A stretch of DNA of 64,000 nucleotides from Trissonchulus latispiculum (GCA_030248195.1 JASAND010018446.1:1-64000); one strand, 5' to 3'; numbered from the stretch's first letter, positions 33,346 through 46,524 are shown. Notes: a model not told the origin generated them from the sequence alone. Numbers and translations are program-made.

Positions 33346-33349
33346 TTAA

Positions 33350-34110
33350 GTGACTATAGGAAATTTAATCCTTTCTGACAACTTGATTATCTGTAAATTG
33401 TTAGTATGAAACAGAAGAACCCTTGGACAAGAAGATACGGTTCTTGATTCCTTTTTTACACACCTAGGAATCGTGACAAATGTGTGGATAAAATTTATCG
33501 TGTACTTGATATTTCAACATTCTGTTCGCATAAAAATCATGTAAGCTGTAAATCATGTAATCATGTAATCAATCATGTAAATCATGTTTTTGTCTTTTCA
33601 GTTTAAATTTTTTATACCCTGCTTTAACGGCAGCACAGAAAGCTCTATGCTTTAGTGTTACAATATGCAGTGTATGCTAATTAAGTCTATAGTCTTTTGT
33701 TCTTACAATTTTATCAATGCATACAGATTATTTTGAAACCGTGTAAGTTTCTCACAAAACGTGACAGAATCGTGTAAATCTAATCACTTGTCATCTAACA
33801 GGACTGGCGGCTGCCTATTACTGCCCGCTACATTATTGTTTCCAGATCAGTGCAACACGAAGCTATAAAATCCCTAACAGAAAAAGCTATCAAGGTAGAA
33901 TTAAAGACTGCCCTTAATAGACATTGATTATCATTGCCAGGTTTTCATCATGAATTCATTATTATGACAAAGTTTGAGCAGCATTAAAAAGACTGTCTGA
34001 AGTAAATTGGGAAGCTTTTTGAGACTACCTGAGATTGGAATAGCTATTCACAATCAGGCAAACCTTCTCATTTATTATGGACCTATATCAAAGAACGTTT
34101 TTTTATTTCA
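33350..34110 (+). other. Region upstream of GPCR copy 2
   Basis: 'atcatgtaa' is reiterated at about 33536-33590. A splice acceptor TTTTATTTCAG ends at 34111, 15 bases before the receptor ATG, so an untranslated first exon probably lies in this stretch or further left. It could not be located. Confidence 0.45.
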
Positions 34111-34125
34111 GTCAAGATAGATAAA

Positions 34126-35324
34126 ATGACTGGACTAAATGGCAGCAGTGTGTTTAATGAAACATACGGATCTCCAAACTACGCAGAAATAATTCTATGT
34201 TGCTGCACTCTATTTTGTGTTGTTTGCGGCTTCATTCTAAACGTCTTATTCGCCATTGTACTAGCTAAAACTGGCTTCAAGAACAGACCTGTCTACTTTT
34301 TCGCATCCTCTGCATGGGATACAGTGATGTGTTTCAGCAGCATTCCTGTGTGTTCCATCAAAGTAGTTTGGGCGCTTGGGTTCACAGGAAGCTATACCTC
34401 ATTTCAGTGCACTTTGTTAAACGTTGTTCCCATAACAGGTATGTAGTCGTAATTGTTTTATTATCAACTGTTTTGTATGCGTAGCTTAAACAAGCTAATC
34501 TTATTTCTATGTATGCAATCTCAAATAACTAACTTTTCTATGTTCTTTATAAGTGTTCTAAGTTTTAATATATGGAAACAAGTTAAGGCTTGCTTCGTCC
34601 CTGAGTGCTAAATACATTTCACACATTCGCACAAACTCCTTGGACATAGAAAGAAATTATGATATCAATACTCTATTCTGGAATTTTTGTAGCTGTAATT
34701 ACTACACTATGGATTGCGACCGCAATGGCATTTGATCGAGTCTTGGCTGTATTGTTTCCTTTCTGGTACAGTTCGTCAGCAGCAGCTAAGAGACGTATCG
34801 CCTTTGTAGCCTTAACTGCTGTAACGTGCAACGCAGTTGGATTAGGCGGTTTTCAATTTTATGGATTACCACCAAGAGTAATATTATTAGTCTGCTACAC
34901 GGTGGCTTTTACACATCCAAAGGTCGTACAGTGCTATGGTTTCAACGTGATGCTTGCCAGTATTTTCATCCTCATATTGTATATCGTGTTGGCTATATCA
35001 ATTCGATGTAAGACAAATAATGCTGTGTGCGGAAGTGTAGCAGGCAGCTACCTCAATGGTACTATGAAAAGACAAGAAATTGTGACCAAGAGTGCGACAC
35101 GCATTATTGCTGCGACACTGATACTATCTGTTTTTCCTAACATTCCTGTGCTGCTTGCCAAGCGCATGATGGTAGCGGAGACAAGCATGATCCTGCTCAC
35201 TCAAATATTATCTCTAACGACAGCTATACGTGCTTGTGTTTTTGTACTACTGCAAATCCATCGAGACCAGCAACTCTGTAGAATGATTGTTGGTTTGGTT
35301 CTATGGAAAAGCGCTTCTGCATGA
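34126..35324 (+). CDS. Class A-like G-protein-coupled receptor, copy 2 (intact)
   Basis: Two coding exons, 34126-34438 and 34693-35324, give 314 aa. The N-terminus MTGLNGSSVFNETYG has two N-glycosylation sites and no signal peptide. TM1 lies at about residues 22-45, TM2 about 53-78, TM3 about 92-116 ending AFDRVLAVLFPFWY, with TM4-TM7 in exon 2. A Cys before TM3 (FQC) and one in extracellular loop 2 (VCYT) can form the usual disulfide. TM7 lacks NPxxY and ends 'VFVLLQIHRDQQL'. It is therefore a divergent rhodopsin-class receptor whose ligand I cannot predict. AATAAA at about 35331 follows the stop. Copies at 6.75 kb (one stop) and 13.9 kb (fragment) share its layout, so it is one of a tandemly spread family. 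Confidence 0.88.
34439..34692 (+). other. Intron of GPCR copy 2
   Basis: Donor ACAG|GTATGT and acceptor TTGTAG|CTGT; phase 1, the same place as in copy 1. Confidence 0.88.
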
Positions 35325-35339
35325 TTAACTCAATAAAAT

Positions 35340-37430
35340 TAATACTGGCTCCATGTAAACCTTAGGGAAGGAAATTGCTTTCTGTATTGTTGGGAAGTTT
35401 ATTAATGCAATGGTTATTGCAAGAGTTTTATAAAAAACGGGATAACTTGCTCTTGAGTTTTGATCCATCTATTAAAGCAGTCAGTGGCGTGTCTTTTGAG
35501 GAGTATTAGGTACTGGCCGGCAGAAGAGTGTTAGTACCTGTTGGTGCGTTTGGACTGTATCGGTTCATCAAAGTGAAAGTATTGTTGCGCATCAAAGCAG
35601 CCCCTTCGAATTAAGCCAATACCGGAACACCTTTGTTTCTCGTTTTGTACGTAGCGGCTCGAGTAGTACTTAGATTGGGCTGGAGTGTTTGTGGTGTCAA
35701 AGACGTTGTGATCAAACCGTGACAATTGTTTAAGGAGATGTATTGTAAATATGTTTGTTAGTAGGATTGTTCTCTGACCGGAAAGTGAATAGTTACTACT
35801 CAATTTATTCAGTCCCCAGCGAGAAGGTAGTAGTCACGGAATGACTACAGTTCATGAAGGCATGAAATGGACGACAAATGGTTGCCTTCATTCTTGGATC
35901 GAGAAAAGAATAGACTAAACGTGTTTAGCAGCTAGGTCTGTTCAGTTTGACTAAAATTTAAGAAAACGTTTTAGAGCAATTTTTAAGAGACAGCATAAGA
36001 GATACGTTTACTATGGCAAGCAGGTACCTGGACCTTAGTAAAAAGAAGTAGAAAAGCGTATATTTCAGAGTAATACTAATATTAGTGTAGGGTTTTATTA
36101 GTAATATTATAGAAATATTATATCGAAAAACGGATTTCATATTCGGATTCAGCAGGTGAGATAACCCCTATATGCACCTTCTCGGCAAAATCGGAGACAA
36201 AAAAGTTTGCCCCCATTTTTATTGCGCTTTAGCTTTTCAGGCCTAAAAATAAGGATTAATTCTCAACAAAAAGTTTGCTAGCACATTAACCAGAAAACCG
36301 AAGCCCTCGAAACTTACAGACAGTTTGCCCCTATTAGAGCCTAATATTTCGCAAAAAGCTGGGGTAGGCTAAGGGCTGTCAATTTTGTTAGATCGAAAAC
36401 CGCGCATGGTCACATCTTAACTTTTCGCCTAATTTCAAACTTTGAGCTGCTATACCTGAAGAAGGAAGCAACGCTCGAAAGCCGGAATACTTTTAATATT
36501 TAGCGCTAGTAACAGTTAACATTTATGGCTGAAAGATTCAGAATTTGTCAAACCGTTAATCCACCAGAGCTGAAAGTACCTTTTTGTAAAAAACCCATTT
36601 TTCGCACCTAAAGTTGTACTTTGGCGTCCTGCCGAAAACGGTGTAATATGAGATATAGTGTTGCCCACCCTAAACTTTTTTACTTTGATATGTTTGCTAA
36701 CGTTGGGAGAAAAGTAGCTCTCTCCGACGATGTCGTGCCAACCCGTTCGTCGCCCCCCTCCCCTTAAGGGGGGGACTAAACTTTTGCCCCGACTTTGTCC
36801 GATTGGCCTTCTTTTTGGCGAAGTTATAGAGCATGGGTGTGGTCAAAAAATACTTGGTTGTTGGTTCTTAGCTGCATTCCAGCCATGTGCAGGGGTCGCG
36901 TTTATGTGCCCGACCCCCCCCCCTTTTCACAACTACCAACATAATTAATTAAAATTCTCTGCTGGCAGCAAGACCCTAGCTTTAAGCTTGCCATTGGCCA
37001 ATGTGATTTAGCACATGTGCCCCAATCTGCGGAAAAATACCAGACGTCTGTATCTTATCTGCATCTAAGGGAATTACTGTTCAAAGTTGAAGTTTCGTCA
37101 AAATTTTGAAAATTTTTGGCTAAAGAAAGGAATATTTTATTACTGGTGCGAGCTATAAGGCTGTAATTTGGCATAAAAGGAGGCCCTATAGGAGTACTCA
37201 TTTGTGCCGAATAGCAAAAAATTCTGCCGCGTAAAAAAATTGTTTTACACTTCAAACTGATAATCCAAACTCTGTTATAAAAATATGGTTGTTTTACCAC
37301 TTAGTTTATAATGGAGGTTTACCTCTATGAGGAGCGTTATCATCGTGACCTTTTACACAACAAAAAAGGTAAAATTAAAATCTAATAACAAGTACGCAAC
37401 CAAAACATTACTCAATTCTCAATGAAATAT
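35340..37430. other. Spacer with MITE-like debris
   Basis: From about 36120 to 37320 the style of the sequence ('gaaaaacggatttcatattcgg', 'tttcgcaaaaagc', C-runs with 'ccccttaagggg' at 36760) resembles the MITEs of families 3 and 5. I could not define two matching ends. No gene recognised. Confidence 0.4.
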
Positions 37431-37436
37431 GTCGTT

Positions 37437-37508
37437 TATAGTAATAGTAATTTATAGTAATAGTAATAGTAATAGTAGTAGTAATAGTAATTTAAAGTAT
37501 AGTAATTT
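37437..37508. repeat. TAG/TAA-rich microsatellite
   Basis: Imperfect 'agtaatagtaat' trinucleotide-based repeats. Confidence 0.8.
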
Positions 37509-37723
37509 ATGTCGTTTAACTCGGTCAGTATTTTATGTGCTGCCGCTAGATGTTGGTGAATTATAAGATTGTAAAATTATGAAAGAAGTATGCATGCGTT
37601 GAACTAAATTTATAACCAATAATAATGATATTAAAATAATAAAATTAAAAGACTGACTCCCTTTATAGTTTATTTATTTATTTATATACTGTCCGTAACT
37701 TAACCGGAAATTAGAGAAGCGAA

Positions 37724-38460
37724 TCTGTTGTGGGATGTTACCCATTAGACAACTAGTAGCTGGCTGCGCAGCAGCGCATCACTAAAAAGTACACGTGGTG
37801 TTATCTTCATATGTGTAGCGTAAAGTGTATTCTATTAAATGAAATTGTACAACTTTGAGCTATTTTGACATTTGTCCTATTCATGAATGATAAAGATGAT
37901 TTCTTTTTGGGCTAGCTACCCCACTGGCACAAAGTGTATAAAAGAGAGAGAAAGTGTAGGTTTAGCGCAGTTGGAGTTTGTCAGTGACGGGGTCGGGTGA
38001 TATTTGTTAGTTGGGTAGGAGATTTGGGGTCAGGTTTAGGTACTGCGGGAGTGGGTAACGCCCTCCCTTATACTCTTTGCTTTTCACTATCGTGTTTCTC
38101 TTTGTATTTTCTAGTGTTTTGTATTTTTATGCTAAAGTCTTAGTAAGTATTTGTGCTTATCATAGTAAAATCTAGCGGTTATTCTGTCTGTTAATCATAG
38201 GGAACGGTTGTCTAGGGCGCATATAAGTGTCACTATTCTAGTCTACTCGCCTGTTCTCGATTCTTCTTTTACCTTCTCTTATCTCGCTAGGACTGGATAT
38301 CACACACTGAATACCTATCTGCAATCATTTATTGAAGTCCGACACAGTAGTTTATTACAGAGGATACGCACAGTACCGCACACTGTTGCAGATTTTATAC
38401 TACTCAGTCGGGAGCAAGCCAAGATTAAATAGATAATATCTAATCCTACTCTTATAAAAC
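37724..38460 (+). other. Possible solo LTR or promoter region
   Basis: TGTTGTGGGATGTTACCC at 37727 resembles an LTR start. A TATA box GTATAAAAGAGAG is at about 37938, followed by a G/T-rich leader. No matching second LTR, primer site or coding region is seen, so this is a weak call; an ordinary promoter is the alternative. The open frame at 38208-38432 has no recognisable domain. Confidence 0.25.
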
Positions 38461-41400
38461 TACATTAAGACAAACCTTTTACGTGAATAATTAAGACTTG
38501 CGGTGAATTTGGGAGTAAAAAACACACAGCTGATGTCGTGAGAAAGAGGCACTACTAGCCGACTAAACTCAATAAAAGATACACAAATACGGATTAGTTT
38601 GGCTAACTAATCATTATGGATAGTTAATATGTTATTACTACTGTAACTTAGCTAATTAGCTGGATTAATGGGCGAAGCCAAGTTTCCTAATCAATAGGAC
38701 AGAATAAATTAAACCAATAGTTAAAAATACATTTCAAATGGAGCGTATTTAACAGATTAAAGTAAGAAATTGTTCTCTGGAGTTTTCAAGGCAGTTTCTA
38801 GGATCCGATCGCCTGCTTCCTGATAAGTAGCAGCATTTGAAGCTAAGCTTACATTTAATTTCTTAATTTCTAAATCTTAAATTTGTGGGTGTTGGGATTG
38901 GAACATACTTCAGTTTAAAATAAATGACTAAACAAAAGTTGTAGCGCACTGAAGAATAGAAGTCAGTCGAACTATATATTCTCAGTTTCATCTTGGTAGA
39001 TAGAGTGTCTATTTGAAATTATAATAAATTTCGAAATGTTAGTAGTAAGCATGTTATATCTGAAGCTCTACTTTGAGTATGCTCATGCATGAAACTTTGA
39101 TTTCTAGTTAAAGGCCTGCTCTCGAAGTGTCAAAGATTGCGAAGCTACACGCTTAAAAGCGACCCAACTAATTGCAAACCAGTTATCATGGGGATTTCAA
39201 ATTGCACAATGGGGAGAGTGTGGAGTATTCTCCTGTGCCTACCTTGGAAGAAGTCCAACTAAAGGAGGATCCATAATGGCCAATTCAGCTAGGTCAATCT
39301 TTTCACTTAAAATAAGTCTATAGTTAGATCTGTTTATAAAGTAAGGATTAATTACTTCTTACCGGTGCGATTACACAAACGCGTTCTAAAACACACAAGT
39401 GAACACTTGCGTTGACTGCGGAGGAATGCAGAGGTACTCCGCTTTCGCAACTCAAAACACGAAATCCCTTTGAATGGAGATGACGCGTGGTCAGGATCCA
39501 GCGAATGTATTGTGACCACTTCTGCCCCGGCAGTAGCCTTGCCTATGCCTCAGGTAATTGCATTTGCAATTATTCAACGCCAGACTATGGACCCTGAGCA
39601 AAATGAGTTTGACGTTACTCCTAATCGTGAAAGCAACTGGGGTGTGGCACTATGGGGAAAAATTGTTCTCTGTAAGCAGGCTGTTTAATGGAAATCACAG
39701 AAATTATCTGCATAATATCATTATCTGTTTAGTACAATGAAATGATTCAGTAATATGTCAAATTTTGAAAAAAAGAGCAGTCATATTTATCAGAACGGTC
39801 AGGATTCTCCACCTCTGTTATGTCAGTCTGCAGCCGGGAAAGCATTCGTCTCAGTTGGCTACTGAACTCAATGTTCTAGAATGTGTGGGGACCCCTTCAA
39901 AGTTGCACAGTACGTAATCTAACCTTGGTACGCTCTTTCAACTATTTACTGGTTCCATTTTGGTACAATGAATTGTTTGCTAGTTTCGTTAAGTCTAAAT
40001 TGTTTACCTCCAATGATCGGAAGTAAAGGAACCAGACCTAAAGTTCTACCCTTTCAGCTGGGCAAACTTTGCTGAGCTGAGCTAGAGCTCAAGACATTCT
40101 GCAGTTGTTATTTCTCCTGAAATATTCTGTGCACCAACTGATATTGTGTTTCTCATCAGTTCAAAACTACACACATTCCATATGAATAGGGTTGAATTAA
40201 GACACAAAAGCTTCGGCCTGGCTATTGTATAATTCCCTAGGTTTCTTGCGATAATTGGACTGGATAATTCTACCATCTGGTATCCTTTTTTGTATTTGAG
40301 CGATACGTCTAATAAGTATAGATCAGGGAAATATTAAGTTCAAAAAGTCAAACAACATCAAAAGTGCGGCTTTGTGTAAACTCACTGTTCACCTTTGCCA
40401 TTTGAATGACGTTCCATTGTTTTCCCAGCGAAAAATGCGCCAATGTTCCGTAGTCCAATGAATCGTTAAATTGGCTAAAGATATAGCTGCGGAATCAAGG
40501 TTTGGTTTGACCTACTAAACTGTGAACACAGCCGGCTCTCGATTTACAGATTTACTAAACTGACCAGGTTTTTCGCTGCACTACATTTTATACAAACTTG
40601 TAACATCACCGTAAACAGTCCAACGTAAAACGCCTCAACTAGAGGAACATATCACAAGATACTACCGTTTTGCATACTACATACTTGGTGTTGAGGCTTC
40701 AAGTGAGGACAATCGAGACCAAAACTTAAAATTTTTGGATTTTAAGTCTTAGATGATATTGCAAAATTTTGAAGCTTTAGTAATCACTCTAGAGTTTGTT
40801 AGGTTCTAGACAACTTTGAGCTAGAATATTGCAAAAAGTCCGATTTCGACAAACTTCTTTTAGATTTGGCTGGGAGTGACGGATCCAAAACATTGCGGAT
40901 TCCGTTTTCGCTGGGAAGGAAAATTGGTTTTTAGGTCATAGAACAAGAAGCTGATTATTTTCTTCTTATTGTTTTATTAGCTGTCTTATTCAGATTTTCG
41001 TTAGCTCAGTGTAGCCAAAGGTTAAGCTTAAAGATGTCAGATTATACTGAACTTAGTTAAAGCAAAATTTAGGTAGGGGGGAAATCCGCACGTCTGGGGT
41101 CTAAGATCATGATTCCGTCCTTAAATCTTCTAACTTTGCCAGTCGCTTTGATATCGAGACATTAGACATTATTTTTACTCTCAGGAAGACCTCTGTGGGA
41201 TCATTGGAATGTTGGACCATAGAAGAAGTTGATGTATTTGCTCCAATTTTGCTGAAAATGTGTAAACACCTAGAACCACTATATTTACTAGGTTGTAGCA
41301 GACAAATCTGAAACTTAGGTTATTTAGACAGCATTTCGTTGCTGTGTGTAAGTCAAATGACCTATTTCAACTTAGCCTCATCTTAAATGCACTCATTCTA

Positions 41401-41520
41401 ATTTTTAGCAAAGGTTTAGAAGAATGTTTGAGAAAAGCAAACACTGGTCAGGCTTAATTTTAACAAGACCGTAATTTTGTTTAACAAGATTTTATTTTCA
41501 TCATCACATAGCAAGGAAAT
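38461..41520. other. Spacer without recognised features
   Basis: Open frames such as 39470-39688 carry no known domain. At about 40690-40930 short 'aaaatttttgg' type sequence resembles MITE debris. Nothing else is supported. Confidence 0.4.
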
Positions 41521-41541
41521 TCTAAACTTTTTAGATCAGTT

Positions 41542-44500
41542 ATGGGAAACAAGCAAGTATTCGCAGAAACAACATTTCACGGAATCGGTGAAATTATGCT
41601 ATCAAAAGGGAAAATCCAATTATTTTGGATAGTAACTTTTATCGGAGTTTTGGGACTGTGTGGATATTATATGTTCTTTCTTAATAAGGAATATTTTGAA
41701 GGGGCCAAAGGAACCCTATCAAATGTTATACAAAGGGAACAAATGGCGCTGCCAGACTTTGTTGTATGCCCATTTATAAGGTGAGGTGTGTAAGAGCCTG
41801 CAGTTGGTATTTGACTGGGTCCGACCCACAGATTTTGGGATTTAGCTCCACAACGATCTTATTCAATTGAAATGGACAGGAAAACAGTATACTGTTTCAT
41901 TTGGCTTTGTTTGATAAAAGATATGATAAACAAGCAGATCTAGGTGATGTCTTTTTATAAGGCGGCTCAGCGTATGCATAATAATCAGAAACTGTTTATC
42001 ACTGTGTAGCCGTGGAGATAATCCAACACATGCCAAGTCATATAAGTATACTTTATAGCACACCTTAGCGTGCATTCACTGATTTATACGCACGAGGGCG
42101 GGTGGTAAGCCCAATTGCTCACAAAACAAGCCTCAATTGTACACTGACAGACAGTAAATTGTTTGTTGTTGACTAAATCCAGTTGAGGAAGGCTTGCTTG
42201 GCAAGCAAACCATAAATTTCGCCACTGATAATAAACATTAAATATATTTTGCAGTCGCAAAATTTCAATCGTGATTGACAATTAATAGATTTCTGAGTTA
42301 ATCACAGCAGAAAATTTTGTTGCATTTACAGAATCATTTTTAAAAGAGATACAGTTTTGCAAATGCTTAGATTTGACTTAAAATGTTTCATTTAGATTTC
42401 ATCCACACCGATTGGAGGCGTTGGCGGAGCGATCTGGCGTTAATCCGAAGGACCTAAGTCAGTATGTGGACGCCCTGTTCGGTGTAGCCTCAAATCTGAC
42501 CTACATGAATCTGATTGTGGAAGATGTCTTTCCACACTGGCTTCGACTCAGTCAACAGTTCACCGGAATATACCAGGAAATTCTGGAACGAAATAGATGG
42601 CAAACCACGGATCTGGTTATGAACATTTCCTATAACTGTGATGAGATTGTCAGCTCCTGTAATGCACTGTTTCGCAACGTTAACTGTTGTGTGGCAAAGA
42701 TCATTACACCCTACGGTGTTTGTCCCTATGTTGAACTGGGCTATCAGGATATACAGAGTACAAGTGGCGGTGAGACTTAGAACGTAGCTTATAGCAACAA
42801 TGAGTTTTAGCTAATGATGGAAAATATTTGTTTCATGCAGGGTAAAAGCTGCGCTCTACAAGCTTAGTGGAAAACTTCTGTTGCAGAAGTTTACTCAACT
42901 CCTTTTGCGGAAAACTTCTGTTTAGTCATATCCAGTAAATTGGTGATGCTCAGTGTTAAATTGATTCAGTTACTCCACAGAATGAAATTTGCTAATATTT
43001 CAAATTTGATGAGGATATTTAACATAGTTTTTGTTCCGACAAACTAAACCGAGCTAACGTAACATTATACGCTTTGATTAACATTAACAAAAGGATCAAC
43101 CACTTGAGCCGAAAACCGAATTCGTTAATTTCTCGAAATTCCAGAAGGTGGCTGCTTTCGTTTTTATTGGCCGCACTGGGTTCATATTGTCTAAGCTCAT
43201 CAGCCCACATAGGTTCGGTGGTTGCTCTGTTAATTTTATTTACATCTTTCAAGTCTGGTGCCAACTTTACATTTTTATTCCGCTGGATTTTATTCCGGAA
43301 TAATGCCCCCCTCTTAGGGGCATACTTGTTGAAATTCTGCTGCTTAAAACTACAAAACTGTTTTAAAGGATGTACTAGAAACCTGTTGCCTTTTAGGCCC
43401 GTGATAGGCGCGGGATCGGTGAATTTGTGAGATGAAGGAGATGATATGGAGGAAGGATAGGACGATGATATTGAAAACACTTATGATCACTGGAGCAGCC
43501 TGATTGTCAGCATTCTTTCGTCTAAGTATAACTTTTTTGCATTCTGATATATTTAGGCGTTTGGGTGGAGATCGATACCCCACAGGAGACTCCGGTTACT
43601 CCACACATCGGCATGGAAAACAATGATGGAGTGATCATGGCCCTACAGGCGGGCATTAATGAGTACTCTCTGGACTATGTCCACATTCCCGCAGGCTATC
43701 AGACTGTGATGCTGGTACGGGAGGTGAACTTTCAGAGAGTGCGAAACACAGGGTGTCGTGACTACATCAACGACACCCAACCGCTGTGTCATGTCCGCTG
43801 TTTGATGGGTGGTGATCCCAAAACGTGCCGGAAGCGCTGTGATTTGGTTTGGTTCCACAATTTCACGGATCCCGAGCTCAGTCATCCAACCTGCCTCCTG
43901 GGTGACCTGCTGAGCTGCGTGTGGCCGGCCCTGTTCAACATGCACTCGGCGCGAAGTATCAGTCATGACTGTCTCGATGAGTGCAAACCGCCCTGCTTTG
44001 AGCGCTCCTATGAGAGATCGCTGTCCTTTTCAAAGTACGCCCTACCTGCTGTCAAGTTTACATAATTGTTAACCTTCAGCTTGCTGTCCGGAACAAAACC
44101 GGGAATTAGCCAGGCGAATCGGTTGCAGGAAACTCGGGTGCAACCACTAAGAAAATAGATCCCTAACTAATAATCTAACCTGCCCCAATAATGAGTAGGT
44201 ATCATGAATTAAATTAAAGAACTTACAGAGAATATAATAAGGACAAGGATAAGCATACAGTTAAAGTATACACACCCGCAGGCCGACCGTGCACAATTAA
44301 AAACAGATTATGCTATTTGATTAGTTAACAGATTAGGCTATTTGATTAATTAACAGATTAGGCTATTTGATTAATTAACAGATTAGGCTATTTGTTCTAA
44401 TGACCGATGTCTAGATTTCTACACAGTAGGACAAAAGAAATTTAATCAAAATTTAAAATAATGGATAAGAGTTTTACAATAGCAGTAATTGACGTGAACT

Positions 44501-46524
44501 TGAAACAGTTGAAACTACAGCAATACCTTATGCGGCCATGTTAGTCGAGTGGCAGAGTTAATGTTTAGCCGAGTAGTGGTAGGCCTCTTGACGTAAGTTT
44601 AAATTTTTTCACAGAAATCGACTGCTCAGCTACATATTGCAGCACATAAGCTCAAATATCGACAATAAATGAGTTCATAAATGAGTTACAGATTAAACGG
44701 ATTAGATTAAAATTAAATAAATTGCACTTCGGATTAAAAGGATTAAAATTTAATCCTGCGAGTTAATTTAATTAAATTTAATCTTATTTCTTTAATGCAT
44801 CTAGGATTAAAGTTTTAATCTAATCCTGTTTCTTTATTCACACTTCGGATTCAGAAATCAACGAATTAATTTTAATCCGACCTGCTTAATCACTGTTTCA
44901 AAAACATTAACTTTAATCCTTTTAATCCGTCTTCTGTTTTTACAGGTTTTACTGGTTTTTAGTCCTCATGTAGCTACGCGGATTAAATGAACTAAAATTT
45001 GGCGAATTAAAGTTTTTAACCGCTGTTTCTTTAATGGCGGATTAATTGAATTAGAATTAACTCGATTAATCAGCGGATTAAAAATGGTCGGACTAAATGA
45101 ATTAATTTTAATCGGCTTAATCTGTTTTATCCAGCGTTAAGAAATAGCAATTAAAATTTTAATTCGGCAGATTTTTAACCCGTTTAATCCGATCATATTA
45201 ATCTTCAAAGAAATAGACCCTTTGGTGATGCAGAATAAAAGTTTATGCCCTATGGCGTTAACATTATTGCCGCAAACGGTCGGAATAGTCTAATTGCATC
45301 TTTCGTCTCGTGACTCTTGAGCTCACGAAGATTTGTTTCGATAGATTCGATTTGTTTGTAGATTAAATCCGTGGAAACTGAACAAGAACAGTTTGAAGAA
45401 AAAGTTTACAGACAAGTCTGCCGTGGTTGTGGTGGCTCATTCCGCCCTAAATGAGTATCATACAGACGAGTTCTATCGAATGTCTGTGGAAGTACTCATT
45501 GCCAACATTGGTGGGATTTTAGGTCTATGTGTAAGCAGATACTTTATGTTTTGTTCTGGGGGGCGTTTCAAAAGACGCTCCTCAGCTTAGGAACGTTCCT
45601 AAACTGGGATTAGGCAGTTAGTTAGGAGATTGCTGTTTCAAAACGTTCTCATAGGAGCGGGTACCACGACCACCGCTCCTAAATTTATCCTAATTTGGGC
45701 TAAGTTAGGAGAATGTCAGTGTATAAACTTAGGAGAATTCTTTTGAAACGCGCTTAGGAGCGTTCCAAACTAGGCGAGCTCCTAAGACGCTCCTAATTCT
45801 CCTAAGTCTGCTACTAAATGCGCATAGCAGAGGACTTAGGAGAATCTTTCGAAACGCCTCCCTGGTAGTTATTGTTACTACTTAGAAGTATGAAGTAGTG
45901 TCCGTACAAGGAGTGGTGTGATGGGGGGCGGAGATCTTTGAAATTGGTTGATGTCATACCCAAATCCCCATCGTTCTATCATACTGTTTCATGATGAAAT
46001 ACCAATTTCAAGAGTTTACAATAGGAAGAGCAAGACACTGCGCTACTTTAACGAAATAGGACAGCAATATGCGTGAAATAACAAGACTGGAGAGGTTGTT
46101 TGCGTGCAGAACCCTTTGCTTATAACTTCGATTCAAACAGCTTGCCGTAGTTGTAATTAAGCGTAAACACATTGATCGCAACAGCAAGTACTACGCAAGC
46201 TTCAACTTAACCTATACTAACGCTCATAAATTGCTAATTAACATTAACAAGATTAATTAATATACAATTAAGGTGTTACACTATTTCGTGTTTGTTTAGC
46301 TGGGCGCCTCATTGCTTAGCATCGTTCAGCTAGGAGTCCTATGCTATCGATTTTTTGTGGACGAAAATCCACCGAAGCATCCTTTGGGCGATCGGTCGAC
46401 TTCTTGGGTGACTACGGCATCGACTCAATCGATCTATAAACTACCTCGTCCTTCGATTTCTGAGAAACAACTAACTGGGCCCAAACGATCTCAATCAACT
46501 GACCGATACTATGGTGTTTATTGA
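41542..46524 (+). CDS. DEG/ENaC-family sodium channel subunit, five exons
   Basis: The exons are 41542-41780, 42396-42769, 43557-44034, 45392-45530 and 46300-46524. All introns are GT..AG and the joined frame gives 484 aa. The N-terminus has the gating motif TTFHGIGE (His-Gly) before TM1 (about residues 29-48). The extracellular domain is Cys-rich, with clusters in exon 2 (CDEIVSSCNALF) and exon 3 (CRDY..CHVRCLMGG..CRKRC, CLDECKPPC). TM2 spans exons 4-5; the GAS selectivity triplet in ILGLCLGASLLSIVQL is split from its left part by the last intron. A 60-residue cytoplasmic tail follows. Trimeric amiloride-type or acid/peptide-gated cation channels are made of such subunits. Gating stimulus unknown. 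The donor at the end of exon 3 is the least certain border. Confidence 0.85.
41781..42395 (+). other. DEG/ENaC intron 1
   Basis: Donor TAAG|GTGAGG, acceptor CATTTAG|ATTT; a phase-2 split Arg codon. No repeat recognised in it. Confidence 0.8.
42770..43556 (+). other. DEG/ENaC intron 2
   Basis: Donor GGCG|GTGAGA, acceptor ATTTAG|GCGT; phase 1. Open frames on both strands at 43.0-43.5 kb have no domain and are probably chance. Confidence 0.75.
44035..45391 (+). other. DEG/ENaC intron 3, with minisatellite and GGATTAA-rich repeat
   Basis: Donor CAAA|GTACGC, acceptor GAACAG|TTTG. A 25-bp unit 'acagattaggctatttgatt...' occurs almost four times at 44303-44397. From about 44690 to 45220 the sequence is built of degenerate 'ggattaaa' / 'tttaatcc' palindromes, related in style to the elements at 56.8-57.4 and 62.2-62.4 kb. 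Confidence 0.65.
44303..44397. repeat. 25-bp minisatellite, ~3.8 units
   Basis: Unit starts at 44303, 44328, 44353 and 44378; the last three units are almost identical. Confidence 0.9.
45531..46299 (+). other. DEG/ENaC intron 4
   Basis: Donor TATGT|GTAAGC, acceptor GTTTAG|CTGG; phase 0, splitting TM2. It holds a palindromic MITE at its start. Confidence 0.8.
45557..45862. mobile_element. Palindromic MITE with GGCGTTTC ends
   Basis: Inverted ends 'gggggcgtttcaaaaga' and 'tctttcgaaacgcctccc' flank repeated 'ttaggag' / 'ctcctaa' inner palindromes. About 306 bp, non-coding, 26 bp inside intron 4. Confidence 0.75.

Noticed and set aside
44690..45220. GGATTAA-type arrays as interstitial telomeric repeats
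   Set aside because: The units are degenerate, occur in both orientations as palindromes, and end like transposon termini at 57.18 and 62.43 kb; they are not head-to-tail telomere units.
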